A stretch of 40,374 bases of DNA from JAZLIT01 sp045617525 (GCA_045617525.1 JAZLIT010000214.1:1-40374), one strand, 5' to 3'; counted from the first letter of the stretch, positions 23,812 to 33,424 are shown. Program-made: numbers and translations. The notes: generated by a model from the letters alone, not told the origin.

Positions 23812-24272
23812 AACAATCCTCTTTCCTGATAATAGCTCTTAAGTTAGCCTCATAAAATTATGTACTTAATAAGCATTGAGTCTTTGATAGAAATATCTAA
23901 ATTCCACTATTACTTTACTAGTGTAACAAATTTTAATAAATGTCCTCTACTAAAATCCTTTAAATTCTAGAATTATTTTTACTTTATTAAAAATATGGAC
24001 CATCAAATTATATAACTCATTTAGCAATTAGATTGCTAATTATTAAAATTTATGTTAGTAGATACGTATAAAATCAGGGCGATTCGGCTAACTATCTACT
24101 TGTTTCTTTTCTCACATATTTCACAAAATAATACTTTTCGCTTTCAATATAAATTTACACCTTTTTAATTTTAAGGTGCTGAATATCATTAATAGCTAGT
24201 CCCCACTTGACGTATTTACATATTCATTCCACAATATTAAATACTATGTTTAAAATAACAGGAGATTGCCCT
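23812..24272. other. AT-rich divergent intergenic region
   Basis: No gene. It contains a 19-bp palindrome, TTAGCAATTAGATTGCTAA (24021-24039), that could be an operator or a small hairpin, and a TTGACG at 24207-24212 that may be the -35 box for the BRCT gene (no good -10 at 17 bp). Confidence 0.45.
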
Positions 24273-24584
24273 ATGAACGAAAACCAACAAGAAATTATCT
24301 TCACAACACACGATAACCCCATCACACATCCATTTCACAACAAACAAATCGTATTCACTGGCGCGCTCACAACCATGACGCGTAGTGAGGCTGCAAAACG
24401 CGCACGACTGTGCGGGGCAACAATGCAAGGTGCAGTTACGCGGGACACTGACTTTGTGGTATTAGGTGATAAAAGACGTGGGAAAAGTAGTAAGCAACTA
24501 AAAGCAGAACAACTTATTCTATTTGGCCATGACATACAGCTAATTGAAGAAAGTGATTTTCTTTGGATATTAAGTATCGACTAG
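24273..24584 (+). CDS. Stand-alone BRCT-domain protein
   Basis: 103 aa from ATG 24273, with CAGGAG 8 nt upstream; in-frame upstream codons to 24207 lack a ribosome site. One BRCT fold fills residues ~22-100: NKQIVFTGALTTMTRSEAAKRARLCGATMQGAVTRDTDFVVLGD carries the G-x-ATxxxAVTRxTxFVVLG pattern, and the terminal helix has the FLWIL aromatic (W99). In bacteria BRCT is best known at the C-terminus of the NAD-dependent ligase LigA, and KxxKAxxLxxxGxxIxxIxExxFLxIL closely follows that type. Free BRCT proteins are probably adaptors in DNA repair or replication; the function here is unknown. Confidence 0.85.
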   Translation: MNENQQEIIFTTHDNPITHPFHNKQIVFTGALTTMTRSEAAKRARLCGATMQGAVTRDTDFVVLGDKRRGKSSKQLKAEQLILFGHDIQLIEESDFLWILSID

Positions 24585-24595
24585 CCAGAAACGTA

Positions 24596-24633
24596 AAAGG
24601 GAGTGAATTTGATCAACCAAATTCACTCCCTTT
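24596..24633. terminator. Bidirectional terminator between BRCT and dehydrogenase genes
   Basis: AAAGGGAGTGAATTTG pairs perfectly with CAAATTCACTCCCTTT over 16 bp between converging genes. Confidence 0.85.
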
Positions 24634-24635
24634 AA

Positions 24636-25832
24636 TTAAGCTTTTATCGCTAAATACATATACACCATATCATTTTTATTCATTATTTTCGGAACTGGAT
24701 ACAGTGGATTTGCCTCAGCTAATGCACGGTCTGCCATCAATGAAATATCCTTTTTTTGAATACCCTCTATTTTTGACGGAATATTCATTTCACGATTCAT
24801 TTCCTTAATCCATTTAATAAACGCCTCGGCTTGCTCGCTCTGTGATTTTCCTCGTCCTAAGCCAACTAAGTCTGCAAGTTCTGCAAGTGGCTCATAGGCT
24901 GAAGCACCATAAAAATCAAGAATATATGGTAAAATCACCGCATTAGCTAAGCCATGTGGAACACCATAAAATCCGCCCAAAGTATGTGCAATTGCATGCA
25001 CATTACCAACATAAGCACGTGTAAATGCCATCCCCGCTAAATACGAAGCTCGTTGCATATTTGTGCGTGCCTCGATATCATCGCCATCTTGATAAGCGCG
25101 TATCAGATTTGAATAGATCAACTGCACAGCTTCACGGCTGTATTCACGCGTTTCATTCGTGTTACTCTTGCCAATATACGCCTCCACTGCATGCGTCAAT
25201 GCATCCATCCCAGTTGTTGAAGTAATATGCTTCGGCAGTTTTACCGTCAATAAAGGATCTAGCACCGCATAATGTGGAATTAATACTGGATCATTAATCG
25301 CATACTTTTCATGCGTTTCACTATTTGAAACCACCGCTGCAACTGTTCCTTCACTCCCCGTTCCAGCGGTAGTTGGAACGGCAAAAAACGGTGGAATCTC
25401 TCGACGAATTTTAAAGAGTCCCTTCATTTGCGGAATTTGCAGCTCCGGACGTATGATACGTGCGGCCATAGCTTTTGCGCAGTCCATTGGTGATCCACCA
25501 CCAAAAGCAATAATCCCATCACAATTATTCGCATTATACACCGCAACCGCAGCTTCAATATTATCAATTGTTGGATTTGGCACAGTTTCATCATAAATTG
25601 CAAAGCCAATTCCTTGTGCATCAAGCTCAGCTAATAGAGAATCCATTAAGCCAAGCTTCATAATCCCCTGATCGGTAACAATCATCAGGTGCACTAACCC
25701 CTTAGATTTCACAAGTGCAGGCAATTTCAGTAAGCTATTTTCCCCTTCTAATAGCTCTGGAATACGCCAGTTCATAAATTTCATCCCAACCTTAAATGAT
25801 TGTTGGACTGTTCGACAATATGCTTTATACAT
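24636..25832 (-). CDS. Iron-containing alcohol dehydrogenase
   Basis: 398-aa NAD(P)-dependent dehydrogenase of the group III (iron-type) family. GGGSPMDCAKAMA (nucleotide binding, ~105-117), PTTAGTGSEGTVAAVVSN (~148-165), DALTHAVEAYIGK (~209-221) and HAIAHTLGGFYGVPHGLANAVILP (~277-300) are all typical and contain the metal-binding Asp and His residues. GGGGGAG lies 8 nt before the ATG. It probably acts on a short alcohol, diol or aldehyde; the exact substrate cannot be assigned. Monocistronic. Confidence 0.92.
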   Translation of the reverse strand: MYKAYCRTVQQSFKVGMKFMNWRIPELLEGENSLLKLPALVKSKGLVHLMIVTDQGIMKLGLMDSLLAELDAQGIGFAIYDETVPNPTIDNIEAAVAVYNANNCDGIIAFGGGSPMDCAKAMAARIIRPELQIPQMKGLFKIRREIPPFFAVPTTAGTGSEGTVAAVVSNSETHEKYAINDPVLIPHYAVLDPLLTVKLPKHITSTTGMDALTHAVEAYIGKSNTNETREYSREAVQLIYSNLIRAYQDGDDIEARTNMQRASYLAGMAFTRAYVGNVHAIAHTLGGFYGVPHGLANAVILPYILDFYGASAYEPLAELADLVGLGRGKSQSEQAEAFIKWIKEMNREMNIPSKIEGIQKKDISLMADRALAEANPLYPVPKIMNKNDMVYMYLAIKA

Positions 25833-25893
25833 CTCCCAATCTCCCCCTTGAAAGCATCTAAATCACTAAAATAATACGCTTTTAGCTCTTCTT

Positions 25894-25921
25894 ATTATAC
25901 CATTTTGGGAATATACGGAAA
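25894..25921 (-). promoter_or_regulatory. Extended -10 promoter of the alcohol dehydrogenase gene
   Basis: The minus strand carries TGGTATAAT (TATAAT at 25894-25899 with an upstream TG) and a weak -35, TTTCCG, 16 bp away, about 60 bp before the start codon. Confidence 0.45.
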
Positions 25922-25945
25922 TACTATTGTAATATATTTGCCGAA

Positions 25946-26665
25946 CTACTTGACTAATGAACGTACCTGCTTAGCAAATGTCACCGCCTGCCCACCATCC
26001 CCGTGAATACATATCGTTTGCGCTTCTATTCGAATAAAGTTTCCACTAACTGTCCTCACACGCTTCTCTTCTATTAACCTCTTCACATGCTCCAACATTT
26101 CATCCTGAGTGTGAATCGATGCATTCTGCTCACTCCGATTGACTAAGGTTCCTTCATCCGTGTACTGTCGATCTGCAAAAACCTCTTCATACACTACCAG
26201 TCCTTTAGCCTTTGCTAGCTTGGCCATTTTGCTACCCGATAAACAATAGAGAACAAGCTTAGGATTGCAATCATATACAGCATCTATAATTGCCTGTGCT
26301 TTAACAACATCATTTGCACTTTGATTGTAAAGTGCGCCATGTGGCTTTACGTGATGCAACGTTCCATTTTCCACATGCACAAATGCCTGCAAAGCACCAA
26401 TTTGATAAACAACAAATGCGTAGATTTCTTTTGCAGATAGCTCCATATTACGTCTGCCAAACCCTTGTAAATCGGGATAACCAGGATGCGCACCAATTTT
26501 CACTTTATACTTGATGGCATTTCGTACGGTTTGTTGCATGACCATTGGATCGCCCGCATGAAAGCCACATGCAATATTAACGGATGTCACATATTGCACA
26601 ATTTCCTCATCATTTTCAAATCGGTAAGCGCCAAAACTCTCACCTATATCACAGTTAATATCCAA
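25946..26665 (-). CDS. pxpA: 5-oxoprolinase subunit PxpA (LamB/YcsF family)
   Basis: 239-aa subunit of the ATP-dependent 5-oxoprolinase PxpABC, which opens 5-oxoproline (pyroglutamate) to glutamate. The opening INCDIGESFGAYRFENDEEI and VNIACGFHAGDPMVM are family hallmarks, followed by GAHPGYPDLQGFGRR and HVKPHGALYNQ. Starts with TTG 26665; GAGGTGA is 6 nt upstream. It follows pxpC by 71 bp on the same strand and completes the operon. Confidence 0.93.
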   Translation of the reverse strand: MDINCDIGESFGAYRFENDEEIVQYVTSVNIACGFHAGDPMVMQQTVRNAIKYKVKIGAHPGYPDLQGFGRRNMELSAKEIYAFVVYQIGALQAFVHVENGTLHHVKPHGALYNQSANDVVKAQAIIDAVYDCNPKLVLYCLSGSKMAKLAKAKGLVVYEEVFADRQYTDEGTLVNRSEQNASIHTQDEMLEHVKRLIEEKRVRTVSGNFIRIEAQTICIHGDGGQAVTFAKQVRSLVK

Positions 26666-26736
26666 TTACACTCACCTCTTCTATCTATTTAAATTGAAAT
26701 CTACAAGTAACGTATGTATTAGGTATTCACTACCGA

Positions 26737-27591
26737 TTATATGGGGACAAAACGTATTTTTTCATACATTTTTAGCTGCGCCACTACCCGTAAATCTTTC
26801 GGATGAATAGTTGCAATAACTGGATAACCTCCTACCGTTTGGGCATCTGCCATTAATACAATTGGCTGTCCACTTGCAGGTACCTGTATCGTCCCGAACT
26901 GAGTTGCCTCTGATAAAATCTCTTTCGGTGCTTTTAACGCTAATTTATTTCCATTAAAATAGTAACCCATGCGATTGCCACCAGTAAATTGATAGTCGTC
27001 CGAAAAAAACGCATCGATACTTTCCTGTGAAAATAAATCAAAATGAATCCCTTTGTATACACGAACATTGCGCTCTGTAAACGAAGGCAAGTACGCATGA
27101 TACAAGCCCCTTTTATTCTGTAACCTCGTAGAACATTCTCCAAACAATATTGTTCCATCATTTATTTTCTCGCCAATACCTGCAGGAAAATAAGCTGATT
27201 TGCTACCAAGTACGCTCGTTGTTTCAAAGCCCCCAACTGTACATAAATAGACAATCGCACCGCCAATAATTTCCTGTACAGTCAGCACATCACCCTCGTT
27301 TAATGTGAAAGTAGCCCACTGCTTCAACAATTCACCATTTATAGAACATATCCCAGGCGCCCCTGTCAGCACATAGCTTTGCGAAGTAAGTGCTTCAAAG
27401 GTGAAACCGCCGATGAATATTTCCAAGGCTACCGCATTCACTTCATTCGACAAAACCTCATTTCCAAATTGATAGGATGCGCTGTCCATCGGTCCTGAAC
27501 ATGGCACCCCATACGCTCGATAGCCGTAACGGCCCGCATCTTGCAAGGATGCAAAAACACCTACTTTTTTCACACGTAATAATGGCTTCAT
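26737..27591 (-). CDS. pxpC: 5-oxoprolinase subunit PxpC (biotin-dependent carboxyltransferase domain)
   Basis: 284-aa subunit that with PxpB forms the part of 5-oxoprolinase phosphorylating the substrate. SLQDAGRYGYRAYGVPCSGPMDSASYQFGN near the N-terminus and TGGNRMGYYFNGNKL (~196-210) are characteristic, as is ILSEATQFGTIQVPASGQPIVLMADAQTVGGYPVIATI (~222-260). Its ATG overlaps the pxpB stop by one base (TGATG), so translation is coupled. Slightly shorter than many family members (about 310-330 aa). Confidence 0.93.
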   Translation of the reverse strand: MKPLLRVKKVGVFASLQDAGRYGYRAYGVPCSGPMDSASYQFGNEVLSNEVNAVALEIFIGGFTFEALTSQSYVLTGAPGICSINGELLKQWATFTLNEGDVLTVQEIIGGAIVYLCTVGGFETTSVLGSKSAYFPAGIGEKINDGTILFGECSTRLQNKRGLYHAYLPSFTERNVRVYKGIHFDLFSQESIDAFFSDDYQFTGGNRMGYYFNGNKLALKAPKEILSEATQFGTIQVPASGQPIVLMADAQTVGGYPVIATIHPKDLRVVAQLKMYEKIRFVPI

Positions 27592-28298
27592 CAGTTCAAC
27601 TCTTTTCTAAGAAAGCGTTCGTATTCCTGTTTTGTAATTCGTTCGATTTGAATTTTACAATGTGGTGTCAGTAAAAAATTTGGGCTTTGTGTAGGATGGA
27701 ACAAGGCAAGTGGCGTTTTTCCAATAATATTCCAACCTCCAGGCGAATCGATTGGATATACGCCTGTCTGCTCCCCTCCAATGCCCACCGTACCAGCAGC
27801 AATATACTTTCTAGGTTCCTTCAAACGCGGCACATGTAATGCCTCATTCAATACACCTAAATACGGGAATCCTGGCAAAAAGCCCATTAAATATACATCA
27901 TATATCTTCTCACTATGTAGTTTCACAACCTCATCATATGTGAGCTTCGTAAACTCCATTATGCGCTCGATATCTAACGCAAATTCCTCGTCATAGCAAA
28001 CGGGTAATTTAAGTATTTTGCTCGTGGTATCCTGCAGACGAGTCTCCGTCGATTGCCAATCGAGCCACCATGCACGCAGTTCTTCTAGTGGTAAACTCAT
28101 TTTCTTGGGAAAATAAACAGTAATCGTATGATAACTCGGTACCGTTTCAATAAAATAACCCTGGAAACAGTCCTTTAAAAACATATCGAATTGCTTCACG
28201 CAGTTCAAATTCCACGGCGAAATTTCTTCTGCAAACGAAAAACGTAGTGTCATTTCGTTGCAATAAAATACAGTTGGAAATGCGATTGGATTCTCCAT
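27591..28298 (-). CDS. pxpB: 5-oxoprolinase subunit PxpB (KipI family)
   Basis: 235-aa subunit of 5-oxoprolinase; its relative KipI was first described in B. subtilis as an inhibitor of sporulation kinase KinA. Hallmarks: YLMGFLPGFPYLGVL (~150-164), PRKYIAAGTVGIGGEQTGVYPIDSPGGWNIIGKTPLALF (~177-215). AAGGAG precedes ATG 28298. First gene of the pxpB-pxpC-pxpA operon. The complete set argues for the metabolic role rather than a kinase-inhibitor role. Confidence 0.93.
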   Translation of the reverse strand: MENPIAFPTVFYCNEMTLRFSFAEEISPWNLNCVKQFDMFLKDCFQGYFIETVPSYHTITVYFPKKMSLPLEELRAWWLDWQSTETRLQDTTSKILKLPVCYDEEFALDIERIMEFTKLTYDEVVKLHSEKIYDVYLMGFLPGFPYLGVLNEALHVPRLKEPRKYIAAGTVGIGGEQTGVYPIDSPGGWNIIGKTPLALFHPTQSPNFLLTPHCKIQIERITKQEYERFLRKELN

Positions 28299-28363
28299 AG
28301 CTGCACACTCCTTCCAGAACCTTCTTCCACTATATTACCATTTAACGGAAGATTTTTACCCTA

Positions 28364-28408
28364 TAAAAAAGCTGCTTCGCCACAAGTATATGTGCACGAA
28401 ACAGCTTT
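28364..28408 (-). terminator. Terminator of the EIIC-like gene
   Basis: AAAGCTG-TTCG pairs with CGAA-CAGCTTT around a 17-nt loop, followed by T6 on the minus strand, 5 bp after the stop codon. Confidence 0.75.
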
Positions 28409-28413
28409 CATTT

Positions 28414-29451
28414 TTATTCAAACTCCAATTTATAATCGTCACTTTTAATGAGCTTCAATTTTGACTGGAAAATATAAATTAATACAAGATTCAATGCAAT
28501 TGGTAGCACTAGAAACGTAGAAAGCATAATCGAAATATTTCTTGTAGTCCATCCACCTTCTGCAAGATAAATATAATTTAATGGCCCCACTAAACCCGAA
28601 AGCCCGAAGCCCGCACTATATGGCGTACCTTGTACATTTAAAATTCCTCCAATTGCCCCTATAACCGCTGCAGTAATTAACATTGGCAGCGCAATCATAG
28701 GTTTCATAAAGAAATTACGCATTTGAATTTTCGGAGAACCTGCTACATGAGCAAGTGCTGTCCCAAATGAATTCGCTTTATACGATGCGATAAAAAGGCC
28801 CATTCCTACTGCAACAATACCTAAATTCGCAGATCCTGCACCTATACCACTTAGCATAATTACCGTCGCTACACCAACAGTAGATATGGGCGATAAAATA
28901 ATAACACCAAATGTAACGGCTATTAACGCACCCATTAAAACAGGTTGTAATGTAGTTAAAGAAGTAACAACATCGCCAACAACACCAGATGCTGTTTTAA
29001 TAGAAGGTAAAATGGTCAAACCGATCATCCCTGGAATTGCCACTGTTAACATCGGCACAAGTAAAACCGTATATTCACGTAAGCCCTTGTTAAATAATTG
29101 CACAAACAATACAGCTAATGCAGCAGTTAAACCAGCATTAATTACAACCCCAATGCCGTTTAATGTGAAAGCACCTTCCACCGTTTTCATCACAGCACCA
29201 CTACCAACCATTGTTGCAATTCCCACACTAGCCGTTTGAATTGGAGTTAATCCAAATTGAAGACCCACCATGATGCCCACCATAATAGGTAGCATACTCA
29301 TAACAATAACCGTCGCATCAAATAGATTCTGTAAAACTGGTGCATGAGGTATTAGTAATTTCAAAATTTCCCCTAACAATGCATTTGGAAGTAATGCAAC
29401 AAGAATGGCAACGCTCATCCCATTTAATAACTTACTTATGAAATTCTTCAT
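28414..29451 (-). CDS. PTS EIIC-like membrane protein (PTS_EIIC_2 / PfoR type)
   Basis: 345-aa polytopic membrane protein with about nine to ten hydrophobic segments and no EIIA or EIIB domain. Glycine-rich segments such as GIATMVGSGAVMKT, LSPISTVGVATVIMLSGIGAGSANLGIVAVGMGLF and SYKANSFGTALAHVAGSPKIQMRNFFMKP fit the PF13303-type EIIC family that includes the clostridial regulator PfoR. GAAGGA precedes the ATG. Its sugar, if any, is unknown. It lies upstream of the pxp operon on the same strand but has its own terminator. Confidence 0.8.
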   Translation of the reverse strand: MKNFISKLLNGMSVAILVALLPNALLGEILKLLIPHAPVLQNLFDATVIVMSMLPIMVGIMVGLQFGLTPIQTASVGIATMVGSGAVMKTVEGAFTLNGIGVVINAGLTAALAVLFVQLFNKGLREYTVLLVPMLTVAIPGMIGLTILPSIKTASGVVGDVVTSLTTLQPVLMGALIAVTFGVIILSPISTVGVATVIMLSGIGAGSANLGIVAVGMGLFIASYKANSFGTALAHVAGSPKIQMRNFFMKPMIALPMLITAAVIGAIGGILNVQGTPYSAGFGLSGLVGPLNYIYLAEGGWTTRNISIMLSTFLVLPIALNLVLIYIFQSKLKLIKSDDYKLEFE

Positions 29452-29624
29452 AGATGATCCTTCTCTCTTTTTCTGAATAATCTAAATTTTCTTTATTATA
29501 GACTCCAAGAATCAATATTATCAACATAAAATTAAGCGCTCAAACGCACAAAATCAAAGAAAAAAGCTAAAAATATACAAGTTCAAGCAAATAACAAAAT
29601 AACTACACATAAACCTTAACAAAA

Positions 29625-29661
29625 AAAGAGCCCTAAAATCTCAATGATTTCAGGGCTCTTT
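29625..29661 (-). terminator. Terminator of the DUF948 gene
   Basis: AAAGAGCCCTAAAATC pairs with GATTTCAGGGCTCTTT (one mismatch), followed by T7 on the minus strand. Confidence 0.85.
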
Positions 29662-29667
29662 CAACTT

Positions 29668-30072
29668 CTATGCATTTCGATTTAATAAACTCATCGCAAC
29701 TTTCGTCCATTGCTCTGTTTGCACTTTACGTTTTTGATTATTTTCTGCTTTTTGAATGGAAGATAATATAAAATTTTCAGCAGAACGATTAATATCCGTT
29801 ACATTTTCACCGATATTTTTAACTGATTGAATAACATATAGGACATCATTCTTTTTCTCATAAATGTCCGATTGAAGGTTCACAATCGTTGCATTCAATT
29901 CAACTGTTTTTGCGAGTAACGGGGCAAGTTGATTTTCTTGAATATGTGTTAAATGTGATTTAATGATTGATAAGATTTTAAAAATACCAAATATCGTCGC
30001 AAGTAAACTTACGACCAAAAATACAACGGCCACAACAAGCACAACAACTGTGCTGATTAGCCAAAGGTTCAT
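29668..30072 (-). CDS. DUF948 family membrane-anchored coiled-coil protein
   Basis: 134 aa with one N-terminal membrane helix (residues 4-32) and a long helical tail with heptad-like leucine/isoleucine spacing (~40-115), the plan of DUF948/YtxG-type proteins associated with general stress in Bacillus. TVELNATIVNLQSDIYEKKNDVLYVIQSVKNIGENVTDINRSAENFI contains the repeated hydrophobic pattern. GGAGGTCG precedes the ATG. Monocistronic. Role unknown. Confidence 0.75.
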   Translation of the reverse strand: MNLWLISTVVVLVVAVVFLVVSLLATIFGIFKILSIIKSHLTHIQENQLAPLLAKTVELNATIVNLQSDIYEKKNDVLYVIQSVKNIGENVTDINRSAENFILSSIQKAENNQKRKVQTEQWTKVAMSLLNRNA

Positions 30073-30199
30073 TCACACGACCTCCATTCTCGTTCTTTTT
30101 ATTCAGTATACCCTTAATTCGAAAAACCCCAAAATTCTATGCTAAACCTAATTGTATAGTCGCAAATCAGGTGCCCTTTTAAGCACGAAGCACTTCCCT

Positions 30200-33100
30200 T
30201 TACAACATTAATATATCACGGATATCTTGTTCCGATAAAGAAGATGAAGCGTTTTCCTTAGGCTGGAGAATATCCGCGATTAAATCACGCTTTTTATCTT
30301 GCAGCTCATTCATCTTTTCCTCAATCGTTCCGCGTGCAACAAGTTTAATTACCTGAACGATATTTTTCTGCCCCATACGATGCGCACGGTCAGCTGCCTG
30401 TTCTTCAACTGCAGGGTTCCACCATAAATCATATAAAACAACTGTGTCTGCACCTGTTAAATTAAGCCCTGTACCTCCAGCTTTTAACGAAATCAAAAAT
30501 AAATCACGCTCTCCTTGATTGTAGCGATTACATAACTCGACACGCTCCTCAGAAGGTGTCTGTCCATCTAGATAAAAATAAGTTTGACCACGTAATGACA
30601 GTTCATTGGCAATGAGCTGTAGCATCTTCGTGAATTGAGAAAAAATGAGTACGCGCCTACCGGCATGTCTTGATTCCTCTAAAATTTGTAGCAACTGTTC
30701 AAATTTAGCCGAACTCCCCTTATAGCCATCCACAAACAACACAGGATGACAGCAAATTTGGCGCAGTCGTGTAATACCCGCCAAAATACGAATTCGACTT
30801 TTTCCAAATGTTTTTTTATCAAGATGCTTCAGCGTATCGTGGCGAAGTTTTGCTAAATAAGCTGCATATAATTGCTTTTGCTCTGGTAACAATTCTGACG
30901 ACTCAATCATTTCCTGTTTGCCTGGCAATTCCTCTAGTACATCCTCTTTCATGCGACGCAGTAAAAACGGACGGACACGACGTGCAATGTCTTTACGTTG
31001 CATGTTGCTGAATTCCTCTAATGAGTTGAAAAGTTGCGGGAAAATGACCCGATAAATTGACCAAAGTTCAGCTAGTGAATTTTCCATTGGCGTCCCTGTC
31101 AGAGCAAAATGATTGTCCGCATTAATTTTCTTCACTGAACGTGCAGTTTGCGTCATTGGATTTTTAAACGCCTGCGCCTCATCGAAGAATACCGTATGAA
31201 ATGTTTGCTTTTCATAGTAGCCAAGGTCGCGACGTAGTAGTGGATAGGAAGTGATTACTACATCAACATTTCCAAGCTCTTGAAGCATCGTTTTTCGTTC
31301 GACTGCTGATCCATCCATTACAAGCGCTTGAATTTCAGGTGCAAAGGTCATGAATTCATGCAGCCAATTGTATGTGAGTGACGATGGACAGACGATTAAA
31401 ACTGGTTGCTTACGCGTGCGAATTTGCTCAAGCTCTGACAGAATAAATGTGATGCTTTGCAGCGTTTTTCCAAGGCCCATATCATCGGCAAGGACCCCGC
31501 CAAAACCATAGCTTGCAAGTAGCTTCATCCATTTATAGCCCTGAACTTGATAATCGCGCAGCACCGACTTCAGCTGTGTTGGCACCTCAAAATTTAATGT
31601 CTCAGGTTTCAGTAGCTGCTCACTAAACTGTTTAAATGATTGCTCAGGCTCAAAAACCTCACTTTCATTCAGCAAATCCAGGAATTTCAAGCTTTCCGTA
31701 ATCGGCATATTGAATGTCGCCTCGTACTGGTCGTCTTGAACGGGTCCAGCTAGTAAGAAACGCTGAATCTCTTCCATTTCCTTCGTCTCAAGTGACAACA
31801 GGGAGCCGTTTGGAAGGCGATAGTATTTTTGCTTTACCTCTAGCGCATCTAAGATCTCGCGAATATCAGCATCTCGTACACCGTCCATCTCAAACTTAAA
31901 TTCAAGCCAATTGGTGCGCTCTTTCTGCACCTTCACCGTAATTTTCGGGAACGTACTTGGCTTTGCAAGACGCATTCGAACAGCAGTTGTTGCGTACACC
32001 TGCGTTAATCCTTGCAGCTTAGGTAATACATGGTATAAAAACGCATATTCCAAGTCATCATTTTGCATAAAATAGCCGCCATCCGTCTTGGAAAAGCCAC
32101 ATTCATCCATCAAATCTAAAATTTCATTTTCCTTCTGATGATCGCGCAGTAGCATAGGACCCTCAGGTATATCACGTGCCTCAAGTGGCTGAATGACAAA
32201 CTGATCATATTGAAACTCAAGTCCTGCTAACAACCGATTGCGCAGTCGATCCAAGTAAAGCTTCGCAACGAGTGGCGTTTTCTGAAGTTGCTGTGAAAGC
32301 TTTGGAGACAGTGACACATGGCCGATTTTTTTCAGCCCTGGCACAACCTTTTCCAAGAAGAAATCCAGTCGTTCCTTTGCAATTACGACTTTATTTTGCG
32401 AAGGTCCAGCAAGCATCCCTTTCAGCTCCACTAAACGCGTACTATCCTCTTCTGTTAGACGAAACACCTTGCCTTCGCTGAGCGCACACTGATACATAGG
32501 TAGCACAAGCAATTTATCAAAGCCATCAATACAGAGCTCAAAACCACTACTGGTTTCCTGCAATGAGAATTGGAGTGGTGGCACGCCCTCAATTACATCT
32601 AACCCAAAATAATTACGGTCATCTTGTGAAATCGTCACTACTGGTGCTTGCTGCAACAAATGTTGGAGCGCCTGCCACAAGGACGGTGGAATTAAAAGCG
32701 TAGAAGCTGGCATCAATGCAGGCGTTCCTTCGATATAAAGGCTTTCATCTCGCACTACGTTGAATAATTGATGCAGTACACGATCTACAGCCTGTTCAAA
32801 ACAATGTTGCTTCGGATTATACGTAAAGTTATGGCCAACTTTACAACGCTCACTCTGTTGAATACCTTGTAAAAATGCCCGAATGTCAAGAACATTCATC
32901 TGTTCTACCTTGAGCTCAATTCCCCAGAAGTACTCATTATCAGCCATTACCATTGGCTTTAATATAAAGCCTACCTCAAGTACCTCACGTTGTTCGAAAT
33001 GAAGCTGATGCCCACTTTCCCTTGGCTTCTGCTGAGAAAACAACGACATAAAATCGGTTGCCATATCATCAGATGGGACAAGTTGCTGCTCACTCTGCTC

Positions 33101-33424
33101 TATTTGATGCTTTTTTCCTTCATAAATCGCAATTAATACCGCTGCAACATGTTGACAGCTTTTATCATAGTTCTCTAGCGTTGGGCAGCTGCACGTTGCG
33201 CTAAAGCCTGCACTAGGCTGTTTTTCGATTGTCACGGAAAAATCCTCTGCTACCCGTACAATCGCCTCGCATAAATCATCCGTATATGTATGAAATACGA
33301 CTTTACCTGCCTTATAGAAAGAGTCGCCTCTTTTATAAGAAACAGAGCCGCATAATTCCTTGATACTTTTCGCTGTTACATTGATGTCCATCCTTCTCGC
33401 CCCTTGCTTCGCTACGCCGTTCAT
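30200..33424 (-). CDS. SNF2-family DEAD/DEAQ helicase with SWIM zinc finger
   Basis: 1074-aa ATP-dependent DNA translocase of the bacterial Swi2/Snf2 type. The N-terminal SWIM zinc finger has Cys78, Cys80, Cys90 and His92. A long bacterial SNF2-associated region fills ~150-600. The ATPase follows: LADDMGLGKTLQSI (motif I, ~640), DEAQ in FFDEAQAFKNP (motif II), LTGTPMENSL (III), and the C-terminal lobe with LIFSQFTKMLQLI, LKAGGTGLNLTGADTVVLYD (V) and AADRAHRMGQ (VI). GGGAG precedes ATG 33424. It may remodel protein-DNA or RNA polymerase complexes; no methylase or nuclease gene sits beside it, so nothing points to a defence system. Confidence 0.93.
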   Translation of the reverse strand: MNGVAKQGARRMDINVTAKSIKELCGSVSYKRGDSFYKAGKVVFHTYTDDLCEAIVRVAEDFSVTIEKQPSAGFSATCSCPTLENYDKSCQHVAAVLIAIYEGKKHQIEQSEQQLVPSDDMATDFMSLFSQQKPRESGHQLHFEQREVLEVGFILKPMVMADNEYFWGIELKVEQMNVLDIRAFLQGIQQSERCKVGHNFTYNPKQHCFEQAVDRVLHQLFNVVRDESLYIEGTPALMPASTLLIPPSLWQALQHLLQQAPVVTISQDDRNYFGLDVIEGVPPLQFSLQETSSGFELCIDGFDKLLVLPMYQCALSEGKVFRLTEEDSTRLVELKGMLAGPSQNKVVIAKERLDFFLEKVVPGLKKIGHVSLSPKLSQQLQKTPLVAKLYLDRLRNRLLAGLEFQYDQFVIQPLEARDIPEGPMLLRDHQKENEILDLMDECGFSKTDGGYFMQNDDLEYAFLYHVLPKLQGLTQVYATTAVRMRLAKPSTFPKITVKVQKERTNWLEFKFEMDGVRDADIREILDALEVKQKYYRLPNGSLLSLETKEMEEIQRFLLAGPVQDDQYEATFNMPITESLKFLDLLNESEVFEPEQSFKQFSEQLLKPETLNFEVPTQLKSVLRDYQVQGYKWMKLLASYGFGGVLADDMGLGKTLQSITFILSELEQIRTRKQPVLIVCPSSLTYNWLHEFMTFAPEIQALVMDGSAVERKTMLQELGNVDVVITSYPLLRRDLGYYEKQTFHTVFFDEAQAFKNPMTQTARSVKKINADNHFALTGTPMENSLAELWSIYRVIFPQLFNSLEEFSNMQRKDIARRVRPFLLRRMKEDVLEELPGKQEMIESSELLPEQKQLYAAYLAKLRHDTLKHLDKKTFGKSRIRILAGITRLRQICCHPVLFVDGYKGSSAKFEQLLQILEESRHAGRRVLIFSQFTKMLQLIANELSLRGQTYFYLDGQTPSEERVELCNRYNQGERDLFLISLKAGGTGLNLTGADTVVLYDLWWNPAVEEQAADRAHRMGQKNIVQVIKLVARGTIEEKMNELQDKKRDLIADILQPKENASSSLSEQDIRDILML

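Noticed and set aside
27591..28298. KipI-type sporulation kinase inhibitor rather than PxpB
   Set aside because: The gene is followed by pxpC and pxpA in one operon, the arrangement of 5-oxoprolinase; no kipR-like regulator is next to it.
30200..33424. SNF2 helicase as part of a phage-defence island
   Set aside because: Neighbours are a DUF948 protein and a DUF5412 protein; there is no nuclease, methylase or phospholipase partner, and this helicase type is a common stand-alone gene in Bacillales.
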